From CAINVV01 sp031432175 (GTDB taxonomy: Bacteria; Bacteroidota; Bacteroidia; Bacteroidales; Prolixibacteraceae): 64,000 bases of DNA. Where the stretch lies: positions 1 through 64,000 of the forward strand of contig CAYHQN010000007.1 in assembly GCA_964358545.1 (NCBI GenBank), read 5' to 3'. Below are positions 54,635 through 63,431 of this stretch, piece by piece; the first letter of the stretch is position 1, and the number at the start of each line of letters is the position of its first letter. The notes beneath the pieces are model-generated. The model made no database searches. It saw only the letters and a list, made by a program, of their open reading frames with translations, and was not told the origin of the DNA. A program made the position numbers and the translations under genes.

Positions 54635-56332
54635 TTGATTGAGTTAACTTTCATTGCCACAATGAGTTGGATACATAAATTATCAGAATGTAACAAAGTT
54701 GGGGCTCCCATCTTAAACAGCTATGTAAAATTTCGTTCCTCCATTTATGGCAGGGTGGTGGTAATAATTACGGTCTCCTCCTTTTTTCTCTTTTTGTCGT
54801 TTGGTGTTATCTTCCGGTCTGTCAATGAGAATTACATGAAATCTGTCATACGGGAGAGTGGTAACAACATCGGATTTCTGGTGGAAGGTGCCTTGTACCG
54901 TTCGATGCTCGAAAATGACAGAACAGCTCTTCAAGGTACGCTGGATATCATCAATACCATGTCGGGGATCGATGATGTAAACATGTACGACAACAAAAAT
55001 AACCTGATCTATTCCTCTATAGCAAACGATACTACCAACCACAGTGATCCGGACTGTATCTCCTGTCACAAAAATTTTGCAACCATGTTCTCATCCACTG
55101 AGAAATCCTACAAGATTATCGGGATCGACAGTGAATGCAGCATGAACCACAACAACAACAATTGCAGGCATCTTTTAATAAAATCACCGATTCGCAATGA
55201 CAAATCGTGTTACACAAGTGCCTGTCATGCCCACAGTGAGAACGACAAAGTTCTTGGTTCGCTGATTATTAAAATTCCACTTGCAGGTTTGGACGCTGCT
55301 TTGCAGAAATCCACTACCGATTATTTTTTTCTCGCTGCACTGCTGACTTTTTTGTTAATCCTCTTTTTAATATTTTTTACCAGAAAGAAAATTAAAAATC
55401 CGTTGAATGCCATCATCAAAGCCAGTTTGGCTGTGGCAGGTGGTGACAGAAGCACCAGGCTCGAAGTAAAACCACACCAGTTGTCAGATATGAGAATGGT
55501 GTCGGTTGCCTTCAATGAGATGCTCGACAACCTGCAGACAGCCACCAATGAGTTGCAGAACTGGTCCCAACAGCTCGAATACAAGGTGCAGAAGAAATCT
55601 GAGGAGCTTGGACAGGCACAAAATGAACTGATCAATGTCGAAAGGATCGCCTCGCTGGGTAAATTGTCACTTTCTGTGGCGCACGAAATCAACAATCCGC
55701 TTTCCGGAATATTGATTTATGCCAAATTGGTGTACAAACAGCTTGGGAACCAGGATATTGATCCTGCTAAAAAGGAATTGATGCTAAAACATCTGAAACT
55801 CATTGAAAATGAGACCAAAAGATGTGGTGATATCGTCAAGGGGTTACTGGATTTTTCGAGGAAAAACCAGGATGGGTTCGAACAGAAACACCTTCATGAA
55901 ATATTGACGGAAACCTTTGAGTTGATGTCTCATCCGATGAAGATTGCCAATGTACATTTCATTTCCGATTTTTCAGCGAAACCGGATCTGATCTATTGCA
56001 GTCCAAACCAGATCAAACAGGCTTGTATCGGAATTTTGGTCAATGCATCGGAAGCTGTTTCAGAGAACGGAGAAGTTCTGTTTAGAACCATGAATCCGGA
56101 TGCAGATCATATCCGCATTGAAATATCCGACAATGGAGTGGGAATCAATGAGGAGGATATCCCTCATATCTTTGAACCTTTCTTCTCTACAAAGGAGAAT
56201 GCCAGCGGTATAGGTCTTGGACTGGCAATCGTTCATGGAATTATACAGAATCACAAAGGAAAAGCAGATGTAAAATCAGAAAGAGGAAAAGGGACCACAA
56301 TTTCACTGACCCTTCCTCTTATCAGGAATTAA
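54635..56332 (+). CDS. Sensor histidine kinase with heme-c-type motifs in its periplasmic domain
   Basis: Kinase of 565 residues (an ATG at 54662 is an alternative start). Helix 1 at about 38-60, periplasmic sensor to about residue 230, helix 2 near 230-250, a HAMP-like linker, a coiled coil (about 310-340), then HisKA with VAHEINNPLSG (H350) and an ATPase domain with DNGVGINEEDIPHIFEPFF and GIGLGLAI. The sensor carries CISCH (C141-H145) and CYTSACH (C192-H198), that is CxxCH and CX4CH, plus more Cys and His (ECSMNH, CRH). This suggests covalent heme and redox or gas sensing. Partner is the regulator 12 bases downstream. Confidence 0.85.
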   Translation: MIELTFIATMSWIHKLSECNKVGAPILNSYVKFRSSIYGRVVVIITVSSFFLFLSFGVIFRSVNENYMKSVIRESGNNIGFLVEGALYRSMLENDRTALQGTLDIINTMSGIDDVNMYDNKNNLIYSSIANDTTNHSDPDCISCHKNFATMFSSTEKSYKIIGIDSECSMNHNNNNCRHLLIKSPIRNDKSCYTSACHAHSENDKVLGSLIIKIPLAGLDAALQKSTTDYFFLAALLTFLLILFLIFFTRKKIKNPLNAIIKASLAVAGGDRSTRLEVKPHQLSDMRMVSVAFNEMLDNLQTATNELQNWSQQLEYKVQKKSEELGQAQNELINVERIASLGKLSLSVAHEINNPLSGILIYAKLVYKQLGNQDIDPAKKELMLKHLKLIENETKRCGDIVKGLLDFSRKNQDGFEQKHLHEILTETFELMSHPMKIANVHFISDFSAKPDLIYCSPNQIKQACIGILVNASEAVSENGEVLFRTMNPDADHIRIEISDNGVGINEEDIPHIFEPFFSTKENASGIGLGLAIVHGIIQNHKGKADVKSERGKGTTISLTLPLIRN

Positions 56333-56344
56333 TGAGTATATAGT

Positions 56345-57685
56345 ATGGCCAAAAAAATTTCAATTTTAATTGTTGACGATGAAGAATCTGTCAGGGATTC
56401 GTTGTACAACTGGTTCATTGAAGATGGATATTATGTCGAATGTGCAGAAAATGCGAAAAAAGCCCTCACAATTCTTCAGTCTGACAGCTTTGACATCATT
56501 CTGGCAGATATCAAAATGCCCGGTATGGATGGCTTGGAAATGTTGAAGCGCATCAAATCTTTAAAGAGTGACGCCATTGTCATTATCATGACCGCCTTTG
56601 CTACCGTCGATACTGCTGTTCAGGCCTTGAAGGACGGTGCGTTTGATTATGTGACAAAGCCGTTCGATCCTGATGATCTTTCTCACTTGATCAGGAATGC
56701 CTCCAAGCAGATATCCCTGATTGAAGAGAATGAGATTTTGAAAGACAAAGTCGTTTCGCTCGAAAATGTGGAAGATATGGTTGGCCACAGCGAAGCTATG
56801 CAAGAGGTATTCAGGCAAATTGAGAGTGTGGCACAATCGACTGCCCCGGTGATCATCACCGGCGAGAGTGGTACTGGCAAAGAGCTTGTCGCCAAAGCCA
56901 TTCACGCCAATTCACCGCGCAAATTCTTTCCAATGGTAAGCGTGCATTGCGGTGCGCTGACCGAAAGCCTTTTGGAAAGCGAACTGTTCGGACACGAAAA
57001 GGGAGCCTTTACGGGCGCCGTCTACAACAGGAAAGGCCGGTTCGAGATGGCCGACAGCGGTACAATTTTCCTGGATGAAATTGCCACCATCTCTCCAAAG
57101 ATGCAGGTAGAGCTTTTGCGTGTACTGGAGACTAAAAGCTTTGTTCGTGTCGGTGGAAACAAGGAGATCAACTCCGATTTCAGGGTACTGTGTGCCACCA
57201 ACAGGGATTTGAAAGGGCTGGTTGAGAAAGGCTTGTTCCGTGAAGATCTTTTTTATCGGCTCAATGTTGTCAACATCAATGTACCTCCCTTGCGCGAAAG
57301 GGTAGAGGACATTCCTTTGCTGATCGAATATTTTATTCAGAAATATTGTAGCTCGATGAACAGACCCATCATCCCCATTGAGCCAGCGGCCTTGCAGCGC
57401 ATGGAATCATATGCCTATCCCGGTAATATCCGTGAACTTGAAAACATGGTTGAACGCGCCATTGTCGTCGGAAACGGGAAGAAGATCATGCTCCGCGACC
57501 TGCCATTGATGAAGGAGCGGAGCCTTCCAACCTTTGAGAGTCTTGATGATCTTGGCAAAAAGCACATTCTTCAGATACTCAACAAATACAGCTGGAACAT
57601 CACTGTTTCGGCAAAAGCGCTTAAACTTGACAGGGTTACGCTGTACAACAAGATTAAGAAATACGGTCTGACGCCGCCTAAATGA
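56345..57685 (+). CDS. Sigma-54-dependent response regulator, NtrC family
   Basis: Regulator of 446 residues: receiver domain (about 1-120, phospho-acceptor D55 in ILADIKMPGMDG), AAA+ domain with GESGTGKELVAKAIH (Walker A), an intact GAFTGA loop that contacts sigma-54, and FLDEIA (Walker B), and a C-terminal FIS-type helix-turn-helix (ITVSAKALKLDRVTLYNKIK). All parts needed to activate sigma-54 promoters are present. The candidate targets are the sigma-54-like promoters at 51610 and 54595. Its stop overlaps the archaemetzincin start (ATGA). Confidence 0.95.
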   Translation: MAKKISILIVDDEESVRDSLYNWFIEDGYYVECAENAKKALTILQSDSFDIILADIKMPGMDGLEMLKRIKSLKSDAIVIIMTAFATVDTAVQALKDGAFDYVTKPFDPDDLSHLIRNASKQISLIEENEILKDKVVSLENVEDMVGHSEAMQEVFRQIESVAQSTAPVIITGESGTGKELVAKAIHANSPRKFFPMVSVHCGALTESLLESELFGHEKGAFTGAVYNRKGRFEMADSGTIFLDEIATISPKMQVELLRVLETKSFVRVGGNKEINSDFRVLCATNRDLKGLVEKGLFREDLFYRLNVVNINVPPLRERVEDIPLLIEYFIQKYCSSMNRPIIPIEPAALQRMESYAYPGNIRELENMVERAIVVGNGKKIMLRDLPLMKERSLPTFESLDDLGKKHILQILNKYSWNITVSAKALKLDRVTLYNKIKKYGLTPPK

Positions 57686-58218
57686 AGCTGGAAAAAATCA
57701 AATTGATCTCCTTTGGGTATTTTGAGAAGGGTCTTCTTGATAAGGTGGTAAAAGATGTGGAACACGAATTTCAGCTTCCCGTCAAAACTAATGAGGGCCA
57801 TTTGGATCTAAGTATCTTTTATGATCCGGCCCGGCGGCAGTATGATGGATTCAGGCTACTGAAAGAGATCGATTCTGGTTTCGCCAAAGAGACAAACAAA
57901 ACCCTGGGACTTTTCAATGTTGATCTCTATATTCCCATATTAACCTACATATTTGGACAGGCATATTTGAACGGACGAGCCGGAATCGCTTCGATCTACA
58001 GATTGAGGAACGAACGGTATGGTATCTTCAAAGACGAGAAAATCCTGGTGAACCGATTTCGAAAAGAGGTCATTCACGAGCTGGGCCATACCTTTGGATT
58101 GATACACTGTTATGATCCTTCCTGTGTGATGAGGTCGAGTACTTATGTCGAAGATATGGACCAGAAGGATCATCAATTATGCCGCCAATGCAAAGAGAAA
58201 CTTTCCATCCACATCTGA
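57682..58218 (+). CDS. amzA: Archaemetzincin-like zinc metalloprotease
   Basis: Protein of 178 residues with the archaemetzincin signature: HELGHTFGLIHC (H132, E133, H136, H142, C143) followed by CVMRSS and the zinc-binding cysteines CRQCK near the end. The four-base overlap with the response regulator gene shows translational coupling, so it belongs to the two-component operon. No signal peptide, so it acts in the cytoplasm. Substrates of bacterial archaemetzincins are unknown to me. Confidence 0.88.
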   Translation: MKLEKIKLISFGYFEKGLLDKVVKDVEHEFQLPVKTNEGHLDLSIFYDPARRQYDGFRLLKEIDSGFAKETNKTLGLFNVDLYIPILTYIFGQAYLNGRAGIASIYRLRNERYGIFKDEKILVNRFRKEVIHELGHTFGLIHCYDPSCVMRSSTYVEDMDQKDHQLCRQCKEKLSIHI

Positions 58219-58243
58219 AAGGTTTCCAAAACCTTTCAGGTGT
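58211..58243. terminator. Bidirectional terminator hairpin between convergent genes
   Basis: CTGAAAGGTTT and AAACCTTTCAG form an 11-base perfect stem with a 3-base loop; three further outer pairs and a wobble extend it. It overlaps the amzA stop codon and lies 11 bases before the stop of the convergent gene at 58254, so it can serve both strands. No long T-run follows. Confidence 0.6.
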
Positions 58244-58253
58244 AATCGCAGAA

Positions 58254-61094
58254 TCAGGGCATTCTGTTCAACCCCTCCCATCTGACTTTCCAGCTCCCAT
58301 CTTTGGGAATCCCCGGATTCTCTGTTTCACAGCCGTCGTATCCGGCGCACATCATGGCTACTGCAGCCAGAATTCCGCCGTTTCCCGGTAGGTAAAGTCT
58401 CAGCCTTTTATCCTGGTAATTGTGTCCGTTGGCCAGATAGGTATTGGTAGGGATACTCATAAACAGCGCATCGATGGCCTTGTCGGGACGTCCCAAACGG
58501 GTCGCCGTCATCGCTACCAGCGGAAAATCCCAGCCCCAGGTCTTTTTCCAGTTCCAGTGGTCCCAGACGTAATCAAAAGTACTGTTCATGGTCTTTTTAT
58601 TGACCACCCTCGACTCGGGCATGAATCCCAGCGCACCCAATACGGCAGGATGGTCAGAGTGTAAAGGCAGATTGGTATATGAATCCGGAGCGCTCTCAGC
58701 CGAAAGGTAAAGGCCATTCTTTTGTGCCAGAACAGCCAGCTTTTCGATGATCTCGTCCCATTGACGGTTGCGGCTCATGCCCAACCGGACCCGCCACTGT
58801 TGCGCAACACTCAATCCCCAGTGCCAGTATGCCAGTTCAAAAGGGGAATTGTAGGTTGCCTCGGGGCTTAACGATTCCTGGGCAGGAATGATTCCAACCA
58901 AATTGTAGCGGTTCTTATCAGGATCCCAGGTGGCAAACGAGGCCATAAAATCGGCAGTCTGAAAAACAAGTTCCTTGTATTTTTCCAGCATATCGTTGGT
59001 GTGGTAGTTCCGGTAACAGAGCTCTGCAAAATAGATGATGTGCGGTTGTTGCCAGATGAGAAATGAACCAACCGATGAGGGTGCCTCAGTGCCTGTTGTA
59101 TCTGTCATTTTCATCCATCTGGCGCCTTTATACCCTTGCCTCTGAGCGATTTTTTGGGCCATGGGCAATACGTCCCTGTACCAACCGAGGCTCTTTTCCA
59201 GCAAATCGATCCGGTTCCAGAGGGCAAAATGGGCCGCATGCCACCAATGCATCTCAAGGTGAAATTTTCCGTACCAGCTGTTGTAGGTCAGTCCGGTTTC
59301 CTGCGGCGGAACGCTTCCCGCACACTGAATGGCCATCAGGTATTGCGAAAGGACGACCCTGCGCTCCAGTTCGGTCGCCCTTGGATCGCTGCTGCCTGAA
59401 AAATCAATGGCACCTCCACGATTCCAGAAGTAACTCCATTTTGCCTCATTTGCGCGAGTCGTTTGAACAAAATCGGCCAGTTGAAGTGATCTCTTTTCTT
59501 TGGAAAAAAGGCAGCTGATTTCAATGCTTTGACCTTTTGGAGATAGCTCAAAGTGATGTGCCTGCTTCTCTTCCATCCTGGCTGAACCTTTCCAGTCGAC
59601 TTTTGTACAATAGCTGGTTGAATCCAACCGACGTTCGAAAATAATTGAATTTTCGTTAACTGTGATGGGAGTGGTTTTGTGCTTGTCCGGACTTTTCCAG
59701 TCGCAGCCACTATCCATGTGATTCCCGCTAGGGTAGGGGAAATCAAATTTTATCTTCAATCTTCCGGCATCGATCAGTGGAGAGGTGATTTTGGAGGAGA
59801 GCATGTCAAGATCCGGATGGCAGATGGTGGTCACCTCTACCGGAATACCTTCAATCTTGAAAGTGCTGTGAATCTCCCCTTTCCAGAGGTTGAGCTCCTC
59901 TTTGAGATCAGTTATGTCCGTGATGGCGATGGCTGAACCATCTCTCTTTTTGATTCCCAAGCCGATGATTCCCAGGTGCAAACGGTGCGCATTGGCCCTA
60001 AAATAGTTGCCGGCTTCCACCCCCCGTTGTGGACTCTTCAACTGAACAGAATAGGACTCCGGCCTACCGTGAAAATTGTAATCTTTCAGGCTCTCTTCGG
60101 GTTTAAAATTGCGGGTATTGGGGAAATCATGCCATCCCCACTGTGATTGCGTACCAAGAGGAATGCCTCCTTCATAGACGCCAGGAAAGGTCTGCAGTCC
60201 GGTAGCATCTGCGGTGAAAGCGAAATTGCCATTGCCTACCGTTAGGGATGCAAGGGTATCAACCTTCTCAAATTTGACATTGTGCCTGTTTACCAACGCT
60301 TTCCTGTCGATGTTACCATGAAAGTTCGTTTTGAAAGAGACGTTCTTCTTTAAATATTTGATGAAAGGCAATTTTTGATTTTTGATCTCCTGAACAGCGA
60401 GTTCCGCAACTTTGAAGGCACCCAAAGGATTGAGGTGGGTATTGTCGGTACGACCATAAGGGTCCTGTTTGCTCACCCCCGGTTCAAAGAGCATGTACAG
60501 CGCTTTTGACCCTTCAACTCCCATTTCGTTGATGAGTTTTTCTGTGGATACATTGAGGTCTATGACAGGAACCTCTAACTCTTTTCCAACCTCTCTGGTC
60601 ACTGCAGGATATTCACCAAGTGTATTGGTTGCTTTTCCATCCGCATCAAACGACCGCCTCACGATGGAGGTGAACAAGATTGGGTTTGCCCCTTTTTCGC
60701 GGCTTTCCCCGATATATCTGACCAGGTTTTCGCGATAAGTGGTATGCGGATCCGTTTTACGTGCAACATCGGGTTTGGAATCGTTATGACCGAATTGGAT
60801 AAAAACATAATCGCCTTTTTGTACCACATCCAAAACAGCCTGCCACAACCCCTCATCGCGAAAGCTTTTAGAACTTCTTCCGTTTTTTGCACGATTGTCT
60901 ATGACAAGTTGGTTTTCATCGAAAAATGCAGGAAGTACCTGACACCAGCCCCGTTCTGGATTGCTCCTTGTCGTATCCTTGTTGGCCATGGTGGAATCAC
61001 CGATGGTGAAGATGGTGATCTTCTTCTTTGCAGGTGAAAATGAGGTAAGTGTTGCAAAAAGTAGAATTAGGGAAAGAAATCTAATTTTTAACAT
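58254..61094 (-). CDS. CE12-type SGNH esterase fused to a six-hairpin glycosidase-like domain
   Basis: Exported 946-residue fusion. Signal peptide about 1-22. The first domain (about 25-265) is an SGNH hydrolase of the rhamnogalacturonan acetylesterase type: IGDSTMA with Ser34, KNGRSSKSF, FGHND and DNTHLNPLGA supply blocks I, II, III and V. The rest (about 275-946) has a beta-sandwich then an (alpha/alpha)6-like region (GLTYNSWYGKFHLEMHWWHA, ESLSPEATYNSPFELAYWHW, SDHPAVLGALGFMP). I cannot name its GH family. One chain would remove acetyl groups and cleave a sugar bond of pectin-type or related glycan. It stands alone, away from the PUL at the left, with no adjacent carrier. Confidence 0.8.
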   Translation of the reverse strand: MLKIRFLSLILLFATLTSFSPAKKKITIFTIGDSTMANKDTTRSNPERGWCQVLPAFFDENQLVIDNRAKNGRSSKSFRDEGLWQAVLDVVQKGDYVFIQFGHNDSKPDVARKTDPHTTYRENLVRYIGESREKGANPILFTSIVRRSFDADGKATNTLGEYPAVTREVGKELEVPVIDLNVSTEKLINEMGVEGSKALYMLFEPGVSKQDPYGRTDNTHLNPLGAFKVAELAVQEIKNQKLPFIKYLKKNVSFKTNFHGNIDRKALVNRHNVKFEKVDTLASLTVGNGNFAFTADATGLQTFPGVYEGGIPLGTQSQWGWHDFPNTRNFKPEESLKDYNFHGRPESYSVQLKSPQRGVEAGNYFRANAHRLHLGIIGLGIKKRDGSAIAITDITDLKEELNLWKGEIHSTFKIEGIPVEVTTICHPDLDMLSSKITSPLIDAGRLKIKFDFPYPSGNHMDSGCDWKSPDKHKTTPITVNENSIIFERRLDSTSYCTKVDWKGSARMEEKQAHHFELSPKGQSIEISCLFSKEKRSLQLADFVQTTRANEAKWSYFWNRGGAIDFSGSSDPRATELERRVVLSQYLMAIQCAGSVPPQETGLTYNSWYGKFHLEMHWWHAAHFALWNRIDLLEKSLGWYRDVLPMAQKIAQRQGYKGARWMKMTDTTGTEAPSSVGSFLIWQQPHIIYFAELCYRNYHTNDMLEKYKELVFQTADFMASFATWDPDKNRYNLVGIIPAQESLSPEATYNSPFELAYWHWGLSVAQQWRVRLGMSRNRQWDEIIEKLAVLAQKNGLYLSAESAPDSYTNLPLHSDHPAVLGALGFMPESRVVNKKTMNSTFDYVWDHWNWKKTWGWDFPLVAMTATRLGRPDKAIDALFMSIPTNTYLANGHNYQDKRLRLYLPGNGGILAAVAMMCAGYDGCETENPGIPKDGSWKVRWEGLNRMP

Positions 61095-61154
61095 ATGGTT
61101 AGTGTGTAAAATATCTTTGTTTGACGTCTAATTTACCCATTTTCAATTGTTTCA

Positions 61155-61205
61155 CCATTCCGTCCGAAACAAACCATGAACATCTTTAGTTATGCTACCG
61201 CGGAC
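61155..61205. repeat. Dispersed intergenic element, copy 2
   Basis: CCATTCCGTCCGAAA (61155-61169) and ATGCTACCGCGGAC (61192-61205), the same words as at 42416-42467 in the same orientation with a 22-base spacer. It lies between the divergent CE12 fusion gene and the prfC 3' end. Confidence 0.65.
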
Positions 61206-61231
61206 ATCCGGCCATACCTTGTGGGCACCAC

Positions 61232-61271
61232 CTCTGTGCAACTCTGTGTTCCTCCGTGCAACTCTGTGTAA
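61232..61271. repeat. Two-copy 20-base direct repeat
   Basis: Units 61232-61251 and 61252-61271 share CTCyGTGCAACTCTGTGT. They lie directly after the prfC stop on the minus strand, in its 3' region, and are unlike the local base composition. Confidence 0.6.
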
Positions 61272-61282
61272 TTTTTCCTCGT

Positions 61283-62857
61283 TTAGAACTCCGACGTAAA
61301 ATGAAATTTGATCTTCGGGAAATCCCTTTGCGCCATGTCCAGAATAAAAGTTGAGTCTGCCAAAAACACATCCCTGCCTTGCTTGTCGGTTGCCATTTTG
61401 TTATATTTCCGTTTCTTGAAATCATCCAAAACTGCTTTGTCTTCACTCTCGATCCAACAGGCTTTGTAGAGTGAGATGGACTCCCAGCGACATTTGGCGT
61501 TGTACTCATGTTCCAACCGGTATTCGATAACCTCGAACTGCAGTGCCCCTACGGTTCCGATGATCTTGCGCCCGTTGAGCTGACTGATAAACAATTGTGC
61601 TACACCTTCATCCATTAACTGATCTACCCCTTTGGCCAATTGCTTGGATCGCATGGGATCAGCATTTTCAATGTAACGGAAAATCTCAGGGGAAAAAGAT
61701 GGAATTCCTTTGTAATGGAGGATTTCACCCTCGGTTATTGTGTCACCAATGACAAAATTTCCGGTATCGGGCAGACCAATGATATCGCCCGGAAAGGCAT
61801 ACTCAATCACCTCTTTTTTATCGGCCATAAAGGCTGTTGGACTGGAATATTTAAAGGTCTTTGCCAGACGGATGTGCCTGTAATTTTTGTTGCGTTCGAA
61901 CATTCCCGAACAGATTTTGACGAAAGCGATCCTGCTACGGTGGTTTGGATCTATGTTCGCATGAATTTTGAAGACAAATCCGGTAAATGTCTCTTCCATA
62001 GGATCAACCAATCTCTCTTCGGATTTCTTTGGTCGGGGAGAGGGTGCGAGTTTGACAAATGTATCCAGAAGTTCCCTTACGCCAAAATTGTACAGGGCGC
62101 TTCCAAAAAAAACAGGGGCCAATTCACCGGCCAGGTAGGCATGGTGGTCAAATACAGGATAGATTCCTTCAACCATCTCAAGGTCCTCTCGAAGGACAAT
62201 GGCATCATTTCCAATTAATCGATCCAGCGCCGGATCGTTCAGGTTTTCGAAACTGATTCCCTTTTCAATGTCTGTGATACTCGGATTAAAGAGGCTCAGG
62301 CTACTGTCATAAATATTGTACACCCCTTTGAATTCGGGACCATTGTTGATGGGCCAGCTCAAAGGCCTGACCTTGATCATCAATTGCTTTTCGATGTCGT
62401 CCAGCAAGTCAAAAGTATCACCCGAAGGACGGTCCATTTTGTTGATGAAGACGATAACCGGAGTCTTGCGCATCCGGCAGATATTCATCAGCTTCTCTGT
62501 CTGAGGTTCCACACCTTTGGCAGCATCAATAACGATGATCACACTGTCGACGGCCGTCAGGGTACGAAAAGTATCCTCCTGAAAATCCTGGTGACCAGGA
62601 GTATCCAAAATATTGATTTTGTAACCGCTGTACTCGAAACCCATCACAGAAGTGGCAACGGAAATTCCGCGCTGCCGCTCAATCTCCATGAAGTCGGAGG
62701 TAGCCCCCTTTTTTATTTTATTGCTTTTTACCGCCCCGGCAACGTGGATGGCGCCGCCAAAAAGCAGCAGTTTTTCTGTAAGTGTTGTTTTTCCCGCATC
62801 AGGGTGACTGACAATACCAAACGTTCTCCGACGCAGAATCTCTTCTTTAAACCCCAT
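61283..62857 (-). CDS. prfC: Peptide chain release factor 3
   Basis: Translational GTPase of 524 residues that recycles RF1/RF2 from the ribosome. GIVSHPDAGKTTLTEKLLLFG is the P-loop region (about residues 15-30), DTPGHQDF the G3 motif and NKMDR the G4 motif; IEIERQRGISVATSVM-like sequence (MEIERQRGISVATSVM) is the switch region and distinguishes RF3 from EF-G. Full length, no anomalies. A Bacteroidota-type promoter is seen immediately upstream. Confidence 0.96.
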   Translation of the reverse strand: MGFKEEILRRRTFGIVSHPDAGKTTLTEKLLLFGGAIHVAGAVKSNKIKKGATSDFMEIERQRGISVATSVMGFEYSGYKINILDTPGHQDFQEDTFRTLTAVDSVIIVIDAAKGVEPQTEKLMNICRMRKTPVIVFINKMDRPSGDTFDLLDDIEKQLMIKVRPLSWPINNGPEFKGVYNIYDSSLSLFNPSITDIEKGISFENLNDPALDRLIGNDAIVLREDLEMVEGIYPVFDHHAYLAGELAPVFFGSALYNFGVRELLDTFVKLAPSPRPKKSEERLVDPMEETFTGFVFKIHANIDPNHRSRIAFVKICSGMFERNKNYRHIRLAKTFKYSSPTAFMADKKEVIEYAFPGDIIGLPDTGNFVIGDTITEGEILHYKGIPSFSPEIFRYIENADPMRSKQLAKGVDQLMDEGVAQLFISQLNGRKIIGTVGALQFEVIEYRLEHEYNAKCRWESISLYKACWIESEDKAVLDDFKKRKYNKMATDKQGRDVFLADSTFILDMAQRDFPKIKFHFTSEF

Positions 62858-62874
62858 TTTATCAATTTAGGGTG

Positions 62875-62908
62875 CAAATTTAATTTAAAATAGTTGAAAG
62901 ACGACAAA
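62875..62908 (-). promoter_or_regulatory. Promoter of prfC
   Basis: On the minus strand, TTTG (62905-62908) is followed after 22 bases by TAAATTTG (62875-62882), matching the -33/-7 elements of Bacteroidota. The predicted start lies about 10 bases before the prfC ATG, giving a very short leader. Confidence 0.5.
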
Positions 62909-62921
62909 TGTCGATTTTGGA

Positions 62922-63127
62922 TTTTGGATTTTCGATTTTGGAATAGGGAGAAGTAGCGTAAACAGCCTGGTGCTTTGGGGCTTACAGGTAATTGCCAATA
63001 GCTTGAAGCTATAGAATGAAAATCAGGATACCTTCCTATTCCTGTCTCTCAAAAAAAAGAGGCTGAAAGTAGCAATTCACTTTCAGCCTCTTAATCGATG
63101 CGTTAGTCCAAAATCGAAAATCGAAAA
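62922..63127. repeat. Gene-less element with inverted repeats
   Basis: 62922-62942 and 63107-63127 are inverted copies (20 of 21 bases, TTTTCGATTTTGGA core); the left arm is extended outward by further GGATTTT words from 62911. The 164-base interior has no open frame of note and contains the terminator at 63057-63092. Layout resembles the GxxExxY cassette at 50769 but without a gene. Confidence 0.5.
63057..63092 (-). terminator. Rho-independent terminator of the gene at 63432
   Basis: AAGAGGCTGAAAGT and ACTTTCAGCCTCTT pair perfectly over 14 bases with an 8-base loop. On the minus strand the stem is followed by a run of T (the A-run at 63051-63058 on the plus strand). It would end transcripts of the leftward gene at 63432 after crossing the tandem repeat. 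Confidence 0.8.
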
Positions 63128-63153
63128 TTGATTTATGCTTCGATTATCACTTT

Positions 63154-63405
63154 GCAACTTATTTGGTTACCTATGCAATTTGCTCAAGGTCATATGCAAT
63201 CTTTTTGGTTACCTGTGCAATTTGCTCAAGGTCATAAGCAATCTTTTTAGTTACCTATGCAATTTACTCAAGGTCATAAGTAATCTTTTTGGTTACCTAT
63301 GCAATTTGCTCAAGGTCATAAGCACTTTTTTGGGTTGCCTATATAATTTGCTCAAGGTCGTTTGCAATTTATTTGATGGCCTATGCAAGTTTATTGAAGG
63401 TCATT
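63154..63405. repeat. Tandem array of 12 x 21 bases (six 42-base double units)
   Basis: Alternating 21-base units of two kinds, GCAATCTTTTTGGTTACCTA-like and GCAATTTGCTCAAGGTCATA-like, each beginning GCAAT, without spacers from 63154 to 63405; the last four are more diverged. Because 21 is divisible by three the array keeps one plus-strand frame open (CNLFGYLCNLLKVI repeated), but there is no gene-like start. It lies in the 3' region of the minus-strand gene at 63432. Confidence 0.85.
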
Positions 63406-63431
63406 GCATCAATCAGGCAGGCAATTGCAAC

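Noticed and set aside
63154..63405. Possible CRISPR array
   Set aside because: Units are adjacent, without variable spacers, and no cas gene is present.
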